The notes under the pieces were generated by a model, which did not search any database, was not told the DNA's origin, and was given only the letters and a program-made list of their open reading frames with translations. Position numbers and translations under genes: made by a program. This document shows, in pieces, positions 1-8,138 of a stretch of 64,000 nt of DNA; the stretch's first letter is position 1, and each line of letters opens with the position of its first letter. The stretch is from CAHJXF01 sp038254545 (lineage in GTDB: Bacteria > Pseudomonadota > Gammaproteobacteria > Burkholderiales > Burkholderiaceae_D): NCBI GenBank assembly GCA_038254545.1, contig JBBSGB010000001.1, positions 109,180-173,179 on the forward strand. Reading direction: 5' to 3'.

Positions 1-1
1 G

Positions 2-2272
2 CACTACGCGAAGTGGGAAGACCCGTTTCCCAAACCGAGCTATCTGTTCGCGCTGGTCGCGGGAAAGCTCGCACATATCGAGCGTCGCGTGAAGACAAAA
101 AGCGGACGCTCGGTGCTCTTGCAGGTCTACACCGACCGGCACGACCTTTCGAAGGCCGGACACGCGCTGGCCTCGCTCGAACGTTCGCTGAAATGGGACG
201 AAGAACGCTTCGGCCTCGAGCTCGACCTCGATCGTTTCATGATCGTCGCCGTCGGCGACTTCAACATGGGCGCGATGGAGAACAAGGGCCTCAACATCTT
301 CAACGCCAAGTTCGTGCTGGCCGATCCGCGCACCGAGACCGATGCCGACTTCGCAAATATAGAAGGCGTCGTGGGCCACGAATATTTTCACAACTGGACC
401 GGCAATCGCGTCACCTGCCGCGACTGGTTCCAGTTGACGTTGAAGGAGGGCCTCACGGTTTTTCGCGATCAGGAATTCTCGGCCGACATGGCTGCCGCGC
501 AACTGAACGGCAGCCCCAACGCCGATGCCGAATGCGATGCCGATGGCGTACGCGCGACCCTGCGCATCGAGAACGTGCGCAATCTGCGCGCCACGCAATT
601 CCCGGAAGACGCCGGCCCGATGGCGCACCCGGTGCGACCCGAGAGCTATCAGGAGATCGGCAACTTCTACACGGCCACGGTCTATCAGAAGGGCTCTGAA
701 GTCATACGCATGCAGCAAACGCTGTTGGGACGCGAAGGTTTTCGCGCCGGCATGGACGAGTACTTCCGACGCCACGACGGCCAGGCGGTGTCGTGCGACG
801 ACTTCGTCTCGGCGATGGAATCGATCTACATCAAGCAGAAGCCCGGGAGAGAGCTCGATCGCTTTCGGCGCTGGTACAGCCAGGCGGGCACGCCGCGCGT
901 CTTGGCGAGCACTGCCCACGACAGCGCGACGAGGAAGCTAACGCTGCGGCTGCGACAACTCTGCCCCAAGGTCGGCGGCGAGAAGGCGATGGGAAACGCC
1001 AAGCAACCGTTCCACATTCCGTTCGCGATGGGTCTTCTCGATCGCGACGGCCGCAGTATTCCGCTGGTGCTTGAAGGCGAGCCCGCCGCGCATTCCTCGA
1101 CGACAGATGCGACGGATGATGGGAAGAACAGCCCATCGACCACACGTGTGCTCGATCTGATCGACGACCAACAGGACTTCGTGTTTGTCGACGTCGCGAG
1201 CGGTGCGGTGCCGTCGTTGTTGCGCGATTTTTCCGCGCCGGTGATCGTCGAATATGCGTATAGCGATATCGATCTCGCGTTGCTGCTCGCGCACGACATC
1301 GATCCCTTCAATCGCTGGGAGGCCGGCCAGCGCCTGGCAACGCGCGAATTGATCCGTCTCACGCACGACGCCGAAAGCGGCCGCCCGCTTGCGATCGGCG
1401 AGGTACTGATCGACGCCTACCGCACGACGCTGCGCGACTCGCGGCTGGCCCCAGGCCTGAAGGAAGCCGCGATAACGCTGCCCGGCGAAGGCGTGATCGG
1501 CGAGCAACTCCCGATCTACGAGCCGGCTGCGGTGCGTCGCGCGCGGCTCTTTTTGATCGACACACTCGCTGCCACGCTCGCCGACGACTGGCGTGCGGTC
1601 TATGACTCTCATCAGACCACCGGACGCTATTCGCCCGCGGCGGGGCAGGCGGCGCGACGGGCGCTCAGGAATTGCGCGCTCGGCTATCTCGCGCGCCTCG
1701 ACGATCGCGATGCGCAGACGCTGGTCGATCGTCAGTGGGCGTCGGCCGACAACATGACCGATCGGCTCGCTGCGTTCACGGCGATCGTCAACGCACCGGA
1801 TGGCGTCGACGGTGGCCGCGGCGCCAATCGCCGCGGCAAGGCAATCGAAGCGTTCCATCGGCAATTCCATCGTGACGCGCTGGTGGTCGATAAATGGCTG
1901 CGCGTGCAGGCGACGACCATCGAAGCCGACCATGCAGTGCTCGATGCCGTGACGGCGTTGACGCATCACACCGCCTATGCACCCACCAATCCCAACAAGG
2001 TGTTCGCGTTGCTCGGCGGTTTCTTTGCCAACAACCCGGCCGCTTTCCATCGCGTCGATGGACGCGGGTACGCGTTCTGGGCCGAGCAGATCCTGATTCT
2101 CGATGCGATCAATCCGACTGTCGCAGGGCGCCTCGCGCGGTCGCTCGAGCGGTGGCGCAAGCTGCCGCCGGCCCTTCAGGCATCCGCGAACGCCGCGCTA
2201 TTGCGTGTGCGCAATGCCGAGCGCCTGTCGCGCGACGTCATCGAAATTCTCGACAAGGCGCTCGCTGCTTAG
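2..2272 (+). CDS. pepN: Aminopeptidase N, 5'-truncated by the window edge
   Basis: M1-family zinc aminopeptidase of the bacterial PepN type, which removes N-terminal residues from peptides in the cytoplasm. The reading frame is already open at base 2 with the family sequence HYAKWEDPFPKPSYLFALVA, so the gene starts upstream of the window; about 756 residues are visible against roughly 870-900 for the family. The exopeptidase motif GAMEN is at bases 269-283. The zinc site HEYFH is at 377-391, with the third ligand Glu 19 residues after the second His (in LTLKEG). The C-terminal helical domain is complete and ends in TAG. It is convergent with the phosphofructokinase gene, with a gap of only 47 bases. 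Identification is firm. Confidence 0.96.
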   Translation, partial: HYAKWEDPFPKPSYLFALVAGKLAHIERRVKTKSGRSVLLQVYTDRHDLSKAGHALASLERSLKWDEERFGLELDLDRFMIVAVGDFNMGAMENKGLNIFNAKFVLADPRTETDADFANIEGVVGHEYFHNWTGNRVTCRDWFQLTLKEGLTVFRDQEFSADMAAAQLNGSPNADAECDADGVRATLRIENVRNLRATQFPEDAGPMAHPVRPESYQEIGNFYTATVYQKGSEVIRMQQTLLGREGFRAGMDEYFRRHDGQAVSCDDFVSAMESIYIKQKPGRELDRFRRWYSQAGTPRVLASTAHDSATRKLTLRLRQLCPKVGGEKAMGNAKQPFHIPFAMGLLDRDGRSIPLVLEGEPAAHSSTTDATDDGKNSPSTTRVLDLIDDQQDFVFVDVASGAVPSLLRDFSAPVIVEYAYSDIDLALLLAHDIDPFNRWEAGQRLATRELIRLTHDAESGRPLAIGEVLIDAYRTTLRDSRLAPGLKEAAITLPGEGVIGEQLPIYEPAAVRRARLFLIDTLAATLADDWRAVYDSHQTTGRYSPAAGQAARRALRNCALGYLARLDDRDAQTLVDRQWASADNMTDRLAAFTAIVNAPDGVDGGRGANRRGKAIEAFHRQFHRDALVVDKWLRVQATTIEADHAVLDAVTALTHHTAYAPTNPNKVFALLGGFFANNPAAFHRVDGRGYAFWAEQILILDAINPTVAGRLARSLERWRKLPPALQASANAALLRVRNAERLSRDVIEILDKALAA

Positions 2273-2319
2273 TTTGCTATGCGCGGCGCCTTGCGCGCCA
2301 GCGCGCTACTCGATGTGGA

Positions 2320-3561
2320 TCAGGCGCCGGTCGTCTGCTTGGCGAGCACCTTGGTCACGGCCGGCGCCTGCAAGCGCGCAGCCTCCGGCATGTCGGAACC
2401 GAGAAGCGGCAGCAGATAGCGCCGGAAAGCGTCCGTGATATCGGTGCCGTTGGCCGCGATCAGCTCGTCTTCCATCACGCGGGTCTTGCCGGCCACCACC
2501 GTTAGCGGGACCAGTTCGTACTCGACCGCGTAAGCGCTGGTGTACGAGCCGGCGCGCTTGATAGCCACCGAGCCTTCGCTATTGCCCGACATCGCACACT
2601 GGACCGCCTTCGCCCCGACCGCGCGCGCCTCGCGCTGATCGACGTCCGATACGCAGCCGATGAACGAGCGCTGCAGGTAGCCGAAGGTGTCGCCGCGCAC
2701 GCGCTTGATGCCGAGCTTGGTCTTGATCTCGTCGCAAAGCAGATCGGCGAGCGCACCGGTACCCGACAACTGCACGTTGCCGTGCGGATCGAACTCCGGG
2801 TTCCTCGCAAGCCGCGTGATGATCGATTCACCGGCCTCGTCGTGTATGCCTTCGGAAACTGCGATCACGCAACGTCCAAGGCGCTCATGCGTGGTCTTGA
2901 CGTCGGCCAGAAAGCGCTCGAGCACGAAGCTTCGCTCGGGCAGGTAGATCAGGTGCGGCCCATCGTCGGCGACTGTTCTGCCGAGTGCCGAGGCGGCCGT
3001 CAGGAAACCTGCGTGCCGTCCCATCACGACGCCGACATAGACGCCCGGCAGCGAACGGTTGTCGAGATTCGCGCCGGTGAAAGCCTGCGCAACGAAACGC
3101 GCTGCCGATGGAAAACCGGGCGTATGGTCGTTACCCACCAGATCGTTGTCGATCGTCTTGGGTATGTGGATGCACGACAGCGGATAGGCGGCCTTCTTCG
3201 CCTCCTCGCTGACGATGCGCACGGTATCGGACGAATCGTTGCCGCCGATGTAGAAGAAGTAACCGATTCCATGGGCCTGTAATACGCGAAAGACCTCGCG
3301 GCAATAGGCGATGTCCGGCTTGTCGCGCGTGGAGCCCAGCGCCGACGATGGCGTGGCTGCGACCAGCTCGAGATTGGCGCTGGTCTCTCCTGTCAGGTCG
3401 ACGAAGTCTTCGTTGACGATGCCGCGCACGCCGTGGCGCGCCCCGTATACGACATGTCCTCCGCCAAGGCGTCTCGCGTCGAGCACGACGCCGGCCAACG
3501 ACTGATTGATGACTGCGGTCGGCCCGCCGCCTTGGGCGACGAGAATCTTTCCGGACGGCAT
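2320..3561 (-). CDS. pfp: Pyrophosphate-dependent 6-phosphofructokinase
   Basis: Phosphorylates fructose 6-phosphate with pyrophosphate as donor, a reversible glycolytic/gluconeogenic step. It is 413 residues. Two positions mark the PPi-dependent type: GGND (residues 106-109) has Asp where ATP enzymes have Gly, and PKTIDND (134-140) has Lys where ATP enzymes have Gly. The substrate-site motif MGRHAG follows at about 180. The ATG at 3561 is preceded by GAGGAAAG at good spacing, so the start is secure. It is monocistronic as far as can be seen. Donor specificity is inferred from these two residues; a PPi enzyme is common in betaproteobacteria that lack classical PfkA. Confidence 0.95.
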   Translation of the reverse strand: MPSGKILVAQGGGPTAVINQSLAGVVLDARRLGGGHVVYGARHGVRGIVNEDFVDLTGETSANLELVAATPSSALGSTRDKPDIAYCREVFRVLQAHGIGYFFYIGGNDSSDTVRIVSEEAKKAAYPLSCIHIPKTIDNDLVGNDHTPGFPSAARFVAQAFTGANLDNRSLPGVYVGVVMGRHAGFLTAASALGRTVADDGPHLIYLPERSFVLERFLADVKTTHERLGRCVIAVSEGIHDEAGESIITRLARNPEFDPHGNVQLSGTGALADLLCDEIKTKLGIKRVRGDTFGYLQRSFIGCVSDVDQREARAVGAKAVQCAMSGNSEGSVAIKRAGSYTSAYAVEYELVPLTVVAGKTRVMEDELIAANGTDITDAFRRYLLPLLGSDMPEAARLQAPAVTKVLAKQTTGA

Positions 3562-3748
3562 CGGTACTTTCCTCGCCTTTTATTCAGTTCGGCACGACCC
3601 GCCGACTATTCTCGTGCGCTGACAACCTCACCGGCACGAACGCAAAGGATTCTACCTTGCCCGGAAAGCCGCGCCAGCATTAGGTTTGCGGGCGTGAGCA
3701 CCAACGCAGCCGAGAGGCCGGCAGGCTCCCCGTCTCGCCGCGAGGTGG

Positions 3749-4267
3749 TCAGTTCGAACGGGTCGGCGGCGTTGTCGGGGTCGTGGGCAAGGGCGGCAGC
3801 GGCACTGGCGGAGCGTTCGCGGGCGGTGCGGGTATCGTGGCCGGCGGCGCAGGCACAGGTGCGCCCGGAGAATACGTCGACGGGCCGACCGTGGTCGTCA
3901 CGGTTTCCTTGATGATGCCGCCGTTCTTGACGCTGCCGCTGCTGGTGTTCAGCCCGGGACCGGCCCCGTCGACGCGCGACTCGCAATCGGCCCGATCCGA
4001 CGCGGGAAGCGCGCGGCAGCGGGCCATGGCGTTTTCTCGATAGGCCGTGTTCTCGTCGCGCAGCCGACCTTGTTTGGTGGCCTCGTATGCGGCGCCGGCA
4101 CTGCGCAGGCAGGAGGCCTGATCCTGTCCGGACGTGCCGCTCATGCACCGTGCGCGTTCGGCGTCGTATTGCGCCTTGGCCGCATCCGTCGTCGCGGGTT
4201 CGACAGCGAATGCACCGCTCGCCGCGCACAACGTCATCGCCACCAGCGAAATCCGTAAGGTCTTCAT
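3749..4267 (-). CDS. Small secreted/periplasmic protein of unknown function
   Basis: A 172-residue protein that I cannot assign to a named family. It begins with a clear signal peptide (MKTLRISLVAMTLCAASGAFA), so it should be exported. The middle is charged, with several Cys residues spaced through residues 40-100, suggesting disulphides. The last ~50 residues are Pro/Ala/Thr rich and probably disordered. The start is supported by a strong AGAGGGAG ribosome site seven bases upstream of the ATG. It lies between pfp and an MFS exporter on the same strand with 130-190 base gaps, so it may be transcribed alone. No function is proposed. Confidence 0.8.
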   Translation of the reverse strand: MKTLRISLVAMTLCAASGAFAVEPATTDAAKAQYDAERARCMSGTSGQDQASCLRSAGAAYEATKQGRLRDENTAYRENAMARCRALPASDRADCESRVDGAGPGLNTSSGSVKNGGIIKETVTTTVGPSTYSPGAPVPAPPATIPAPPANAPPVPLPPLPTTPTTPPTRSN

Positions 4268-4399
4268 GAGATCTCCCTCTGCTTGATGTGCTTCGCACGA
4301 TAGTTCCTGCGCACACCCTCAAGCACGCAGCACAGCGGCAAACGCCGTGACAGCGATACTGAATCGAGGGTCAGCCGATGGCCGACAACGCGACCATGG

Positions 4400-5608
4400 C
4401 TAAGCAGTCGCGCGGTCACGCGACGCCCGCATCGACGAGAAGGTCAAACCGATTGCCAGCAGCGCCAGCGCGCCTGCGGTCATCACGGGCGTGGTCTGCA
4501 CGCGCTCGACGAGGAAACCGCCGAGCGCCACGCCAACCGACTGCCCGAGAAAGAAGCACGAAGCGAATATCGCGACCGCGGTGCCGCGCGCTTCGGGCGC
4601 CATCTGTGTCGCGTTGATCTGCAGCGTGTTGTGCAGCATGTAGAAACCCAGGCCCGCCGCGAACAGGCCGGGCACCGCGAAAAGCGCAGTCGGCACCCCG
4701 GTTGGCCCCAGCGCCACGATCGCGATACCGATCGCCAACAGGATGGCCCCGCCGCGCGCAAGGCCCGCCTCGCCCAGCCGCCCGAGCAATCGCCCGGCGC
4801 CGAATGCGTACGACACACCGCCCACCGCGAAGGCGACCAGCATCGAGCCCGAAAACGCCAACGACAGTCCGTACTTGACGTGCAGATGCGTCGCGAAGAA
4901 CGCGAAGGGCCCGTAGAGCGCCGCACCTTCGAGGAAGACCGTGACGAGTACGCGGCGTGCCCAGGGTTGCGCGAGGACCGCCCCGATCTGCGCAACCAGT
5001 CCGACGCTCGCCTGGTTGCCTTGTATCGCACGCTGCGCAGGCGTGCGCACCAGGCGCATAAGCAAGACCGTCATTGCCACGAACCACAACGCGAGGAACC
5101 AGAACGGCAGCCGCCAGCTCACGAGATCGGTCGCGATGCCGCCAGCGGCCTGCCCCATCGCGAGCCCCGCGATCTGTCCGACGAGAAAGCGCGCGAGCAC
5201 CGGCTGGCGCTCCTCGTAGGCGACGTTGTCTCCGATCCAGGCCATCGCCAACGGCATCATCGACGCCATCGATGCGCCAGCGGCAACACGCGCGACAAGC
5301 AGCATCGTGAAGCTCTGTGCCAGTGCGCACGCAACCGATGCGAGCGCTGCGCACACGCACGCGAACAGGATCACGCGCAGCTTGCCAAAGCGATCACCCG
5401 CGGGACCGAACACGATCTGCAGGCACCCGTAGGCGATCGCGAAGACCGTGACGACGCTGGCCGCATGGCGGATGCCGACGCCGAAGTCGATTGCGAGTTG
5501 CGGGATCGCTGCATCCATCACGCGCATCGACATCGCGCTGCCGAAGGCGACCAACGCAAGCAGCAGAATGATGCGGCCCGCGCCGGGTACCAGCGCCGCT
5601 CGGCTCAC
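4400..5608 (-). CDS. MFS transporter, arabinose-efflux/drug exporter type
   Basis: A twelve-helix major facilitator family protein of about 402 residues in the inner membrane. It shows alternating hydrophobic segments, the helix 2-3 loop GPAGDRFGKLRV typical of the family, and no soluble domain. I chose the GTG at 5608, which sits 11 bases after the quinone oxidoreductase stop. The longer frame to 5713 would overlap that gene and add a basic, non-membrane leader unlike the family. No ribosome site is obvious at this GTG, so the start is uncertain by a few codons. Same-strand placement directly behind the oxidoreductase suggests co-transcription. Substrate is unknown. Confidence 0.85.
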   Translation of the reverse strand: MSRAALVPGAGRIILLLALVAFGSAMSMRVMDAAIPQLAIDFGVGIRHAASVVTVFAIAYGCLQIVFGPAGDRFGKLRVILFACVCAALASVACALAQSFTMLLVARVAAGASMASMMPLAMAWIGDNVAYEERQPVLARFLVGQIAGLAMGQAAGGIATDLVSWRLPFWFLALWFVAMTVLLMRLVRTPAQRAIQGNQASVGLVAQIGAVLAQPWARRVLVTVFLEGAALYGPFAFFATHLHVKYGLSLAFSGSMLVAFAVGGVSYAFGAGRLLGRLGEAGLARGGAILLAIGIAIVALGPTGVPTALFAVPGLFAAGLGFYMLHNTLQINATQMAPEARGTAVAIFASCFFLGQSVGVALGGFLVERVQTTPVMTAGALALLAIGLTFSSMRASRDRATA

Positions 5609-5618
5609 GCGCGTGGAC

Positions 5619-6611
5619 TTACGGCAGCAGCACGCTCGAACCCATGGTTCTGCGCGCGGCGAGATCTTCATGCGCTTGCGCGACCTCGGCCAGCGGATAG
5701 CTCCGCTCGACATCGAAGCGAATTTTTTTCGAGCTCACCATGCCGAAGAGTTCCTTGCTGGCCGCTTCCACTTTCTCCCGCGTCGTGACATACGTGCCCA
5801 ATGTGGGTCGCGTCACGAACAACGAGCCCTTGCTCGCGAGGACGCCCAGATTGACGCCCGCGACCGGGCCCGATGCGTTGCCGTAGCTGACCATCAAACC
5901 GCGCGGTTGCAGGCAATCGAGCGACGCTTCCCAGGTGTCCTTGCCCACACCGTCATAGACCACGGGCACCTTCGCGCCATCGGTCAGTTCGAGGACGCGC
6001 TTGACGATGTCTTGCTTGGTGTAGTCGATCGTTTCCCACGCACCGTGACGCTTCGCAAGCGTGGCCTTCTCGAGCGATCCGACCGTGCCGATCAATTTGA
6101 CGCCGAGCGCCTTGGCCCACTGGCAGGCAATCAGTCCAACTCCGCCTGCGGCCGCATGAAACAGGATGGTCTCGTGACCTTGCAGACGATAGGTCTGGCG
6201 AAACAGGTATTGCACCGTGAGGCCCTTGAGCATCATCGCCGCGCCCTCCTCCAACGAGATGCTCGCCGGCAGCTTGACGACCTGCAAGGCCGGCATCGTG
6301 CGCCGCGTCGCGTAGGCGCCGATCGGCCCCTGTCCATACGCCACGCGATCGCCGACCTTTACGTGCGAGATGCCCTCACCCACCGCCTCGACGACACCGG
6401 CGGCTTCGAACCCAAGGCCTGATGGCATGGTGCTCGGATAGAGGCCGGTGCGGTAATAGATGTCGATGAAGTTCAGGCCGATCGCCTGGTGGCGGATCGT
6501 GACCTCGCCTTTTGCAGGCGGTGCGACCTCGACGGTTTCGAGTTGCATCACCTCGGGGCCGCCGGTGGCATGCATGCGGATGGCTTTCGCCTGGGCAATC
6601 GATTCGGACAT
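5619..6611 (-). CDS. Zinc-independent quinone oxidoreductase (NADPH)
   Basis: Medium-chain dehydrogenase/reductase of the QorA type, 330 residues, reducing quinones or activated alkenes with NADPH. The N-terminal GroES-like fold reads AIRMHATGGPEVMQLE. The Rossmann segment AAAGGVGLIACQWAKALG follows near residue 145. The catalytic-zinc cysteines of alcohol dehydrogenases are absent. I start at the ATG at 6611 because GAGGAG lies seven bases upstream; a TTG five codons earlier falls inside that ribosome site. It probably forms an operon with the downstream MFS gene. The exact substrate is not evident. Confidence 0.92.
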   Translation of the reverse strand: MSESIAQAKAIRMHATGGPEVMQLETVEVAPPAKGEVTIRHQAIGLNFIDIYYRTGLYPSTMPSGLGFEAAGVVEAVGEGISHVKVGDRVAYGQGPIGAYATRRTMPALQVVKLPASISLEEGAAMMLKGLTVQYLFRQTYRLQGHETILFHAAAGGVGLIACQWAKALGVKLIGTVGSLEKATLAKRHGAWETIDYTKQDIVKRVLELTDGAKVPVVYDGVGKDTWEASLDCLQPRGLMVSYGNASGPVAGVNLGVLASKGSLFVTRPTLGTYVTTREKVEAASKELFGMVSSKKIRFDVERSYPLAEVAQAHEDLAARRTMGSSVLLP

Positions 6612-6712
6612 GGGGTTGCTCCTCAAGAAGAAGTCGGCTGACGAATTTCACACCCCGTGATGCTGCCTGATATCGAGATCGCCCGCAGCACGCCCGCCAA
6701 TCCGGGCTTGCC

Positions 6713-6718
6713 TATAAT
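6713..6718 (+). promoter_or_regulatory. Possible -10 box upstream of dadA
   Basis: TATAAT lies 85 bases before the dadA ATG in the spacer between divergent genes. No convincing -35 sits at 16-18 bases, so it is only a candidate. Confidence 0.35.
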
Positions 6719-6802
6719 TCGCCACCGCATCTCGAAGGCGACGCGCGTTCCGCAGGCAGCGATCATGCAGGCATCGAACGGCGCGCTGCCTTAATCGATC
6801 TC

Positions 6803-8071
6803 ATGAAAATTCTCGTTCTGGGCGCCGGCATACTCGGCGCCACATCCGCCTGGTTCCTGCGTCGCGACGGACACGACGTCACCGTCATCGATCGTCAACC
6901 CGGCGCCGGTCTCGAAACCAGCTACGCAAACGGTTCGCAGATTTCGGTGTCGTTCGCCGAACCCTGGGCAACGCCCGGCGCACCGCTGAAGATCCTCAAG
7001 TGGCTCGGTAAGGAGGACTCGCCGCTCCTGTTTCGCCTGAACGCCGATCCGCATCAATGGTGGTGGGGTCTGGCCTTCCTCGCAAACTGCACGCCTGCGC
7101 GCACGCGATTCAACACCATCCAGCTCACCAATCTCGGCCTCTACAGCCGTAAGACGCTGATCGCGATGCGCAGGGAAACCGGGATCCGGTACGACGCGCT
7201 CGAGCGCGGCATCCTTCACCTCTATGAAAGCGAATCCGAATACGAAGCCGCGCGGCCGGGACTCGAGCTGATGCGCGAGTTCGGATGCACGATGAACTTC
7301 CTCGATCCCGACGAAATCGTGAAGCTCGAGCCCGCGCTGGCGTCGTTTCGCACCCGCCTGGTGGGCGGCGCGCACGCGCCCGAAGACGAATCGGGCGATG
7401 CCTTCAAGTTCACACAGGAACTGTCGGCGATGGCCGCTTCAAAAGGAGTCGAATTTCGCTACGACACGCAGGTGTTGTCATTGCAGCAACAAGGCGGGCG
7501 CATCACCGGCGTGGTGGTCAAGAACGGCCAGCTCAACGGACCGGGTGCCGAAGAAACCCTCAGGGCCGACGGTTATGTGATGTGCATGGGCTCGTGGTCA
7601 GCGCCGATGCTGCGCGGCGTCGGCGTCCCGACCCTGATCTACCCGGCGAAGGGCTACTCGGCGACGCTGCCGATCAAGCCCGGCGCGCTCGCCAACACCG
7701 TGAGCCTCACCGATCATCAATTGAAGATCGTTTTTTCGCGCCTGGGCGATCGGATTCGCGTCGCGGGCACTGCGGAGTTGTCTGGATACGGAACCGAATT
7801 GAATCGCGTACGTTGCGAAGCGCTCACGCGGCGTGCGGAAGAAATTTTTCCCGGCGTCCTCGATATCGAGAAGGTCGAGTACTGGGCGGGTCTGAGACCC
7901 GCGACACCGTCGAACGTGCCCTACATCGGCCGCAGCAAGCTCGGCAACCTGTGGTTGAACACCGGCCATGGCACTTTGGGATGGACCCATGGCGCCGGTT
8001 CGGGCCTGGCAATCGCCGATTTGATCGGAGGCCGCAAGCCCGACGTCGACTTCGCGTTCTGCGGACGCTGA
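6803..8071 (+). CDS. dadA: D-amino acid dehydrogenase, FAD-dependent
   Basis: Membrane-associated flavoprotein that oxidises D-amino acids, classically D-alanine after racemisation, feeding electrons to the respiratory chain. It is 422 residues, the usual DadA length. The FAD-binding beta-alpha-beta motif is at the start (ILVLGAGILGATSAW), followed by the family stretch YANGSQISVSFAEPWA near residue 45. The C-terminal FAD segment includes WAGLRPATPSNVPYIG and TGHGTLGWTHGAGSG. No alanine racemase gene is adjacent, so its preferred substrate and its regulation are open. It converges on the DUF6600 gene. Confidence 0.95.
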   Translation: MKILVLGAGILGATSAWFLRRDGHDVTVIDRQPGAGLETSYANGSQISVSFAEPWATPGAPLKILKWLGKEDSPLLFRLNADPHQWWWGLAFLANCTPARTRFNTIQLTNLGLYSRKTLIAMRRETGIRYDALERGILHLYESESEYEAARPGLELMREFGCTMNFLDPDEIVKLEPALASFRTRLVGGAHAPEDESGDAFKFTQELSAMAASKGVEFRYDTQVLSLQQQGGRITGVVVKNGQLNGPGAEETLRADGYVMCMGSWSAPMLRGVGVPTLIYPAKGYSATLPIKPGALANTVSLTDHQLKIVFSRLGDRIRVAGTAELSGYGTELNRVRCEALTRRAEEIFPGVLDIEKVEYWAGLRPATPSNVPYIGRSKLGNLWLNTGHGTLGWTHGAGSGLAIADLIGGRKPDVDFAFCGR

Positions 8072-8097
8072 CGCGCGCCCACGGCTGAACGCGCGAA

Positions 8098-8128
8098 GCT
8101 TCAGGCCCGAATCATTCAGACCTGAAGC
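8098..8128. terminator. Stem-loop between convergent genes, possible bidirectional terminator
   Basis: GCTTCAGG (8098-8105) and CCTGAAGC (8121-8128) form an 8 bp stem with a 15-base loop, between the stops of dadA and the DUF6600 gene. There is no T-tract on either side, so termination is inferred from placement only. Confidence 0.4.
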
Positions 8129-8138
8129 ATCGAGCCTA

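Noticed and set aside
4400..5713. Longer 437-residue start for the MFS gene
   Set aside because: It would overlap the quinone oxidoreductase by ~95 bases and add a basic segment unlike MFS proteins.
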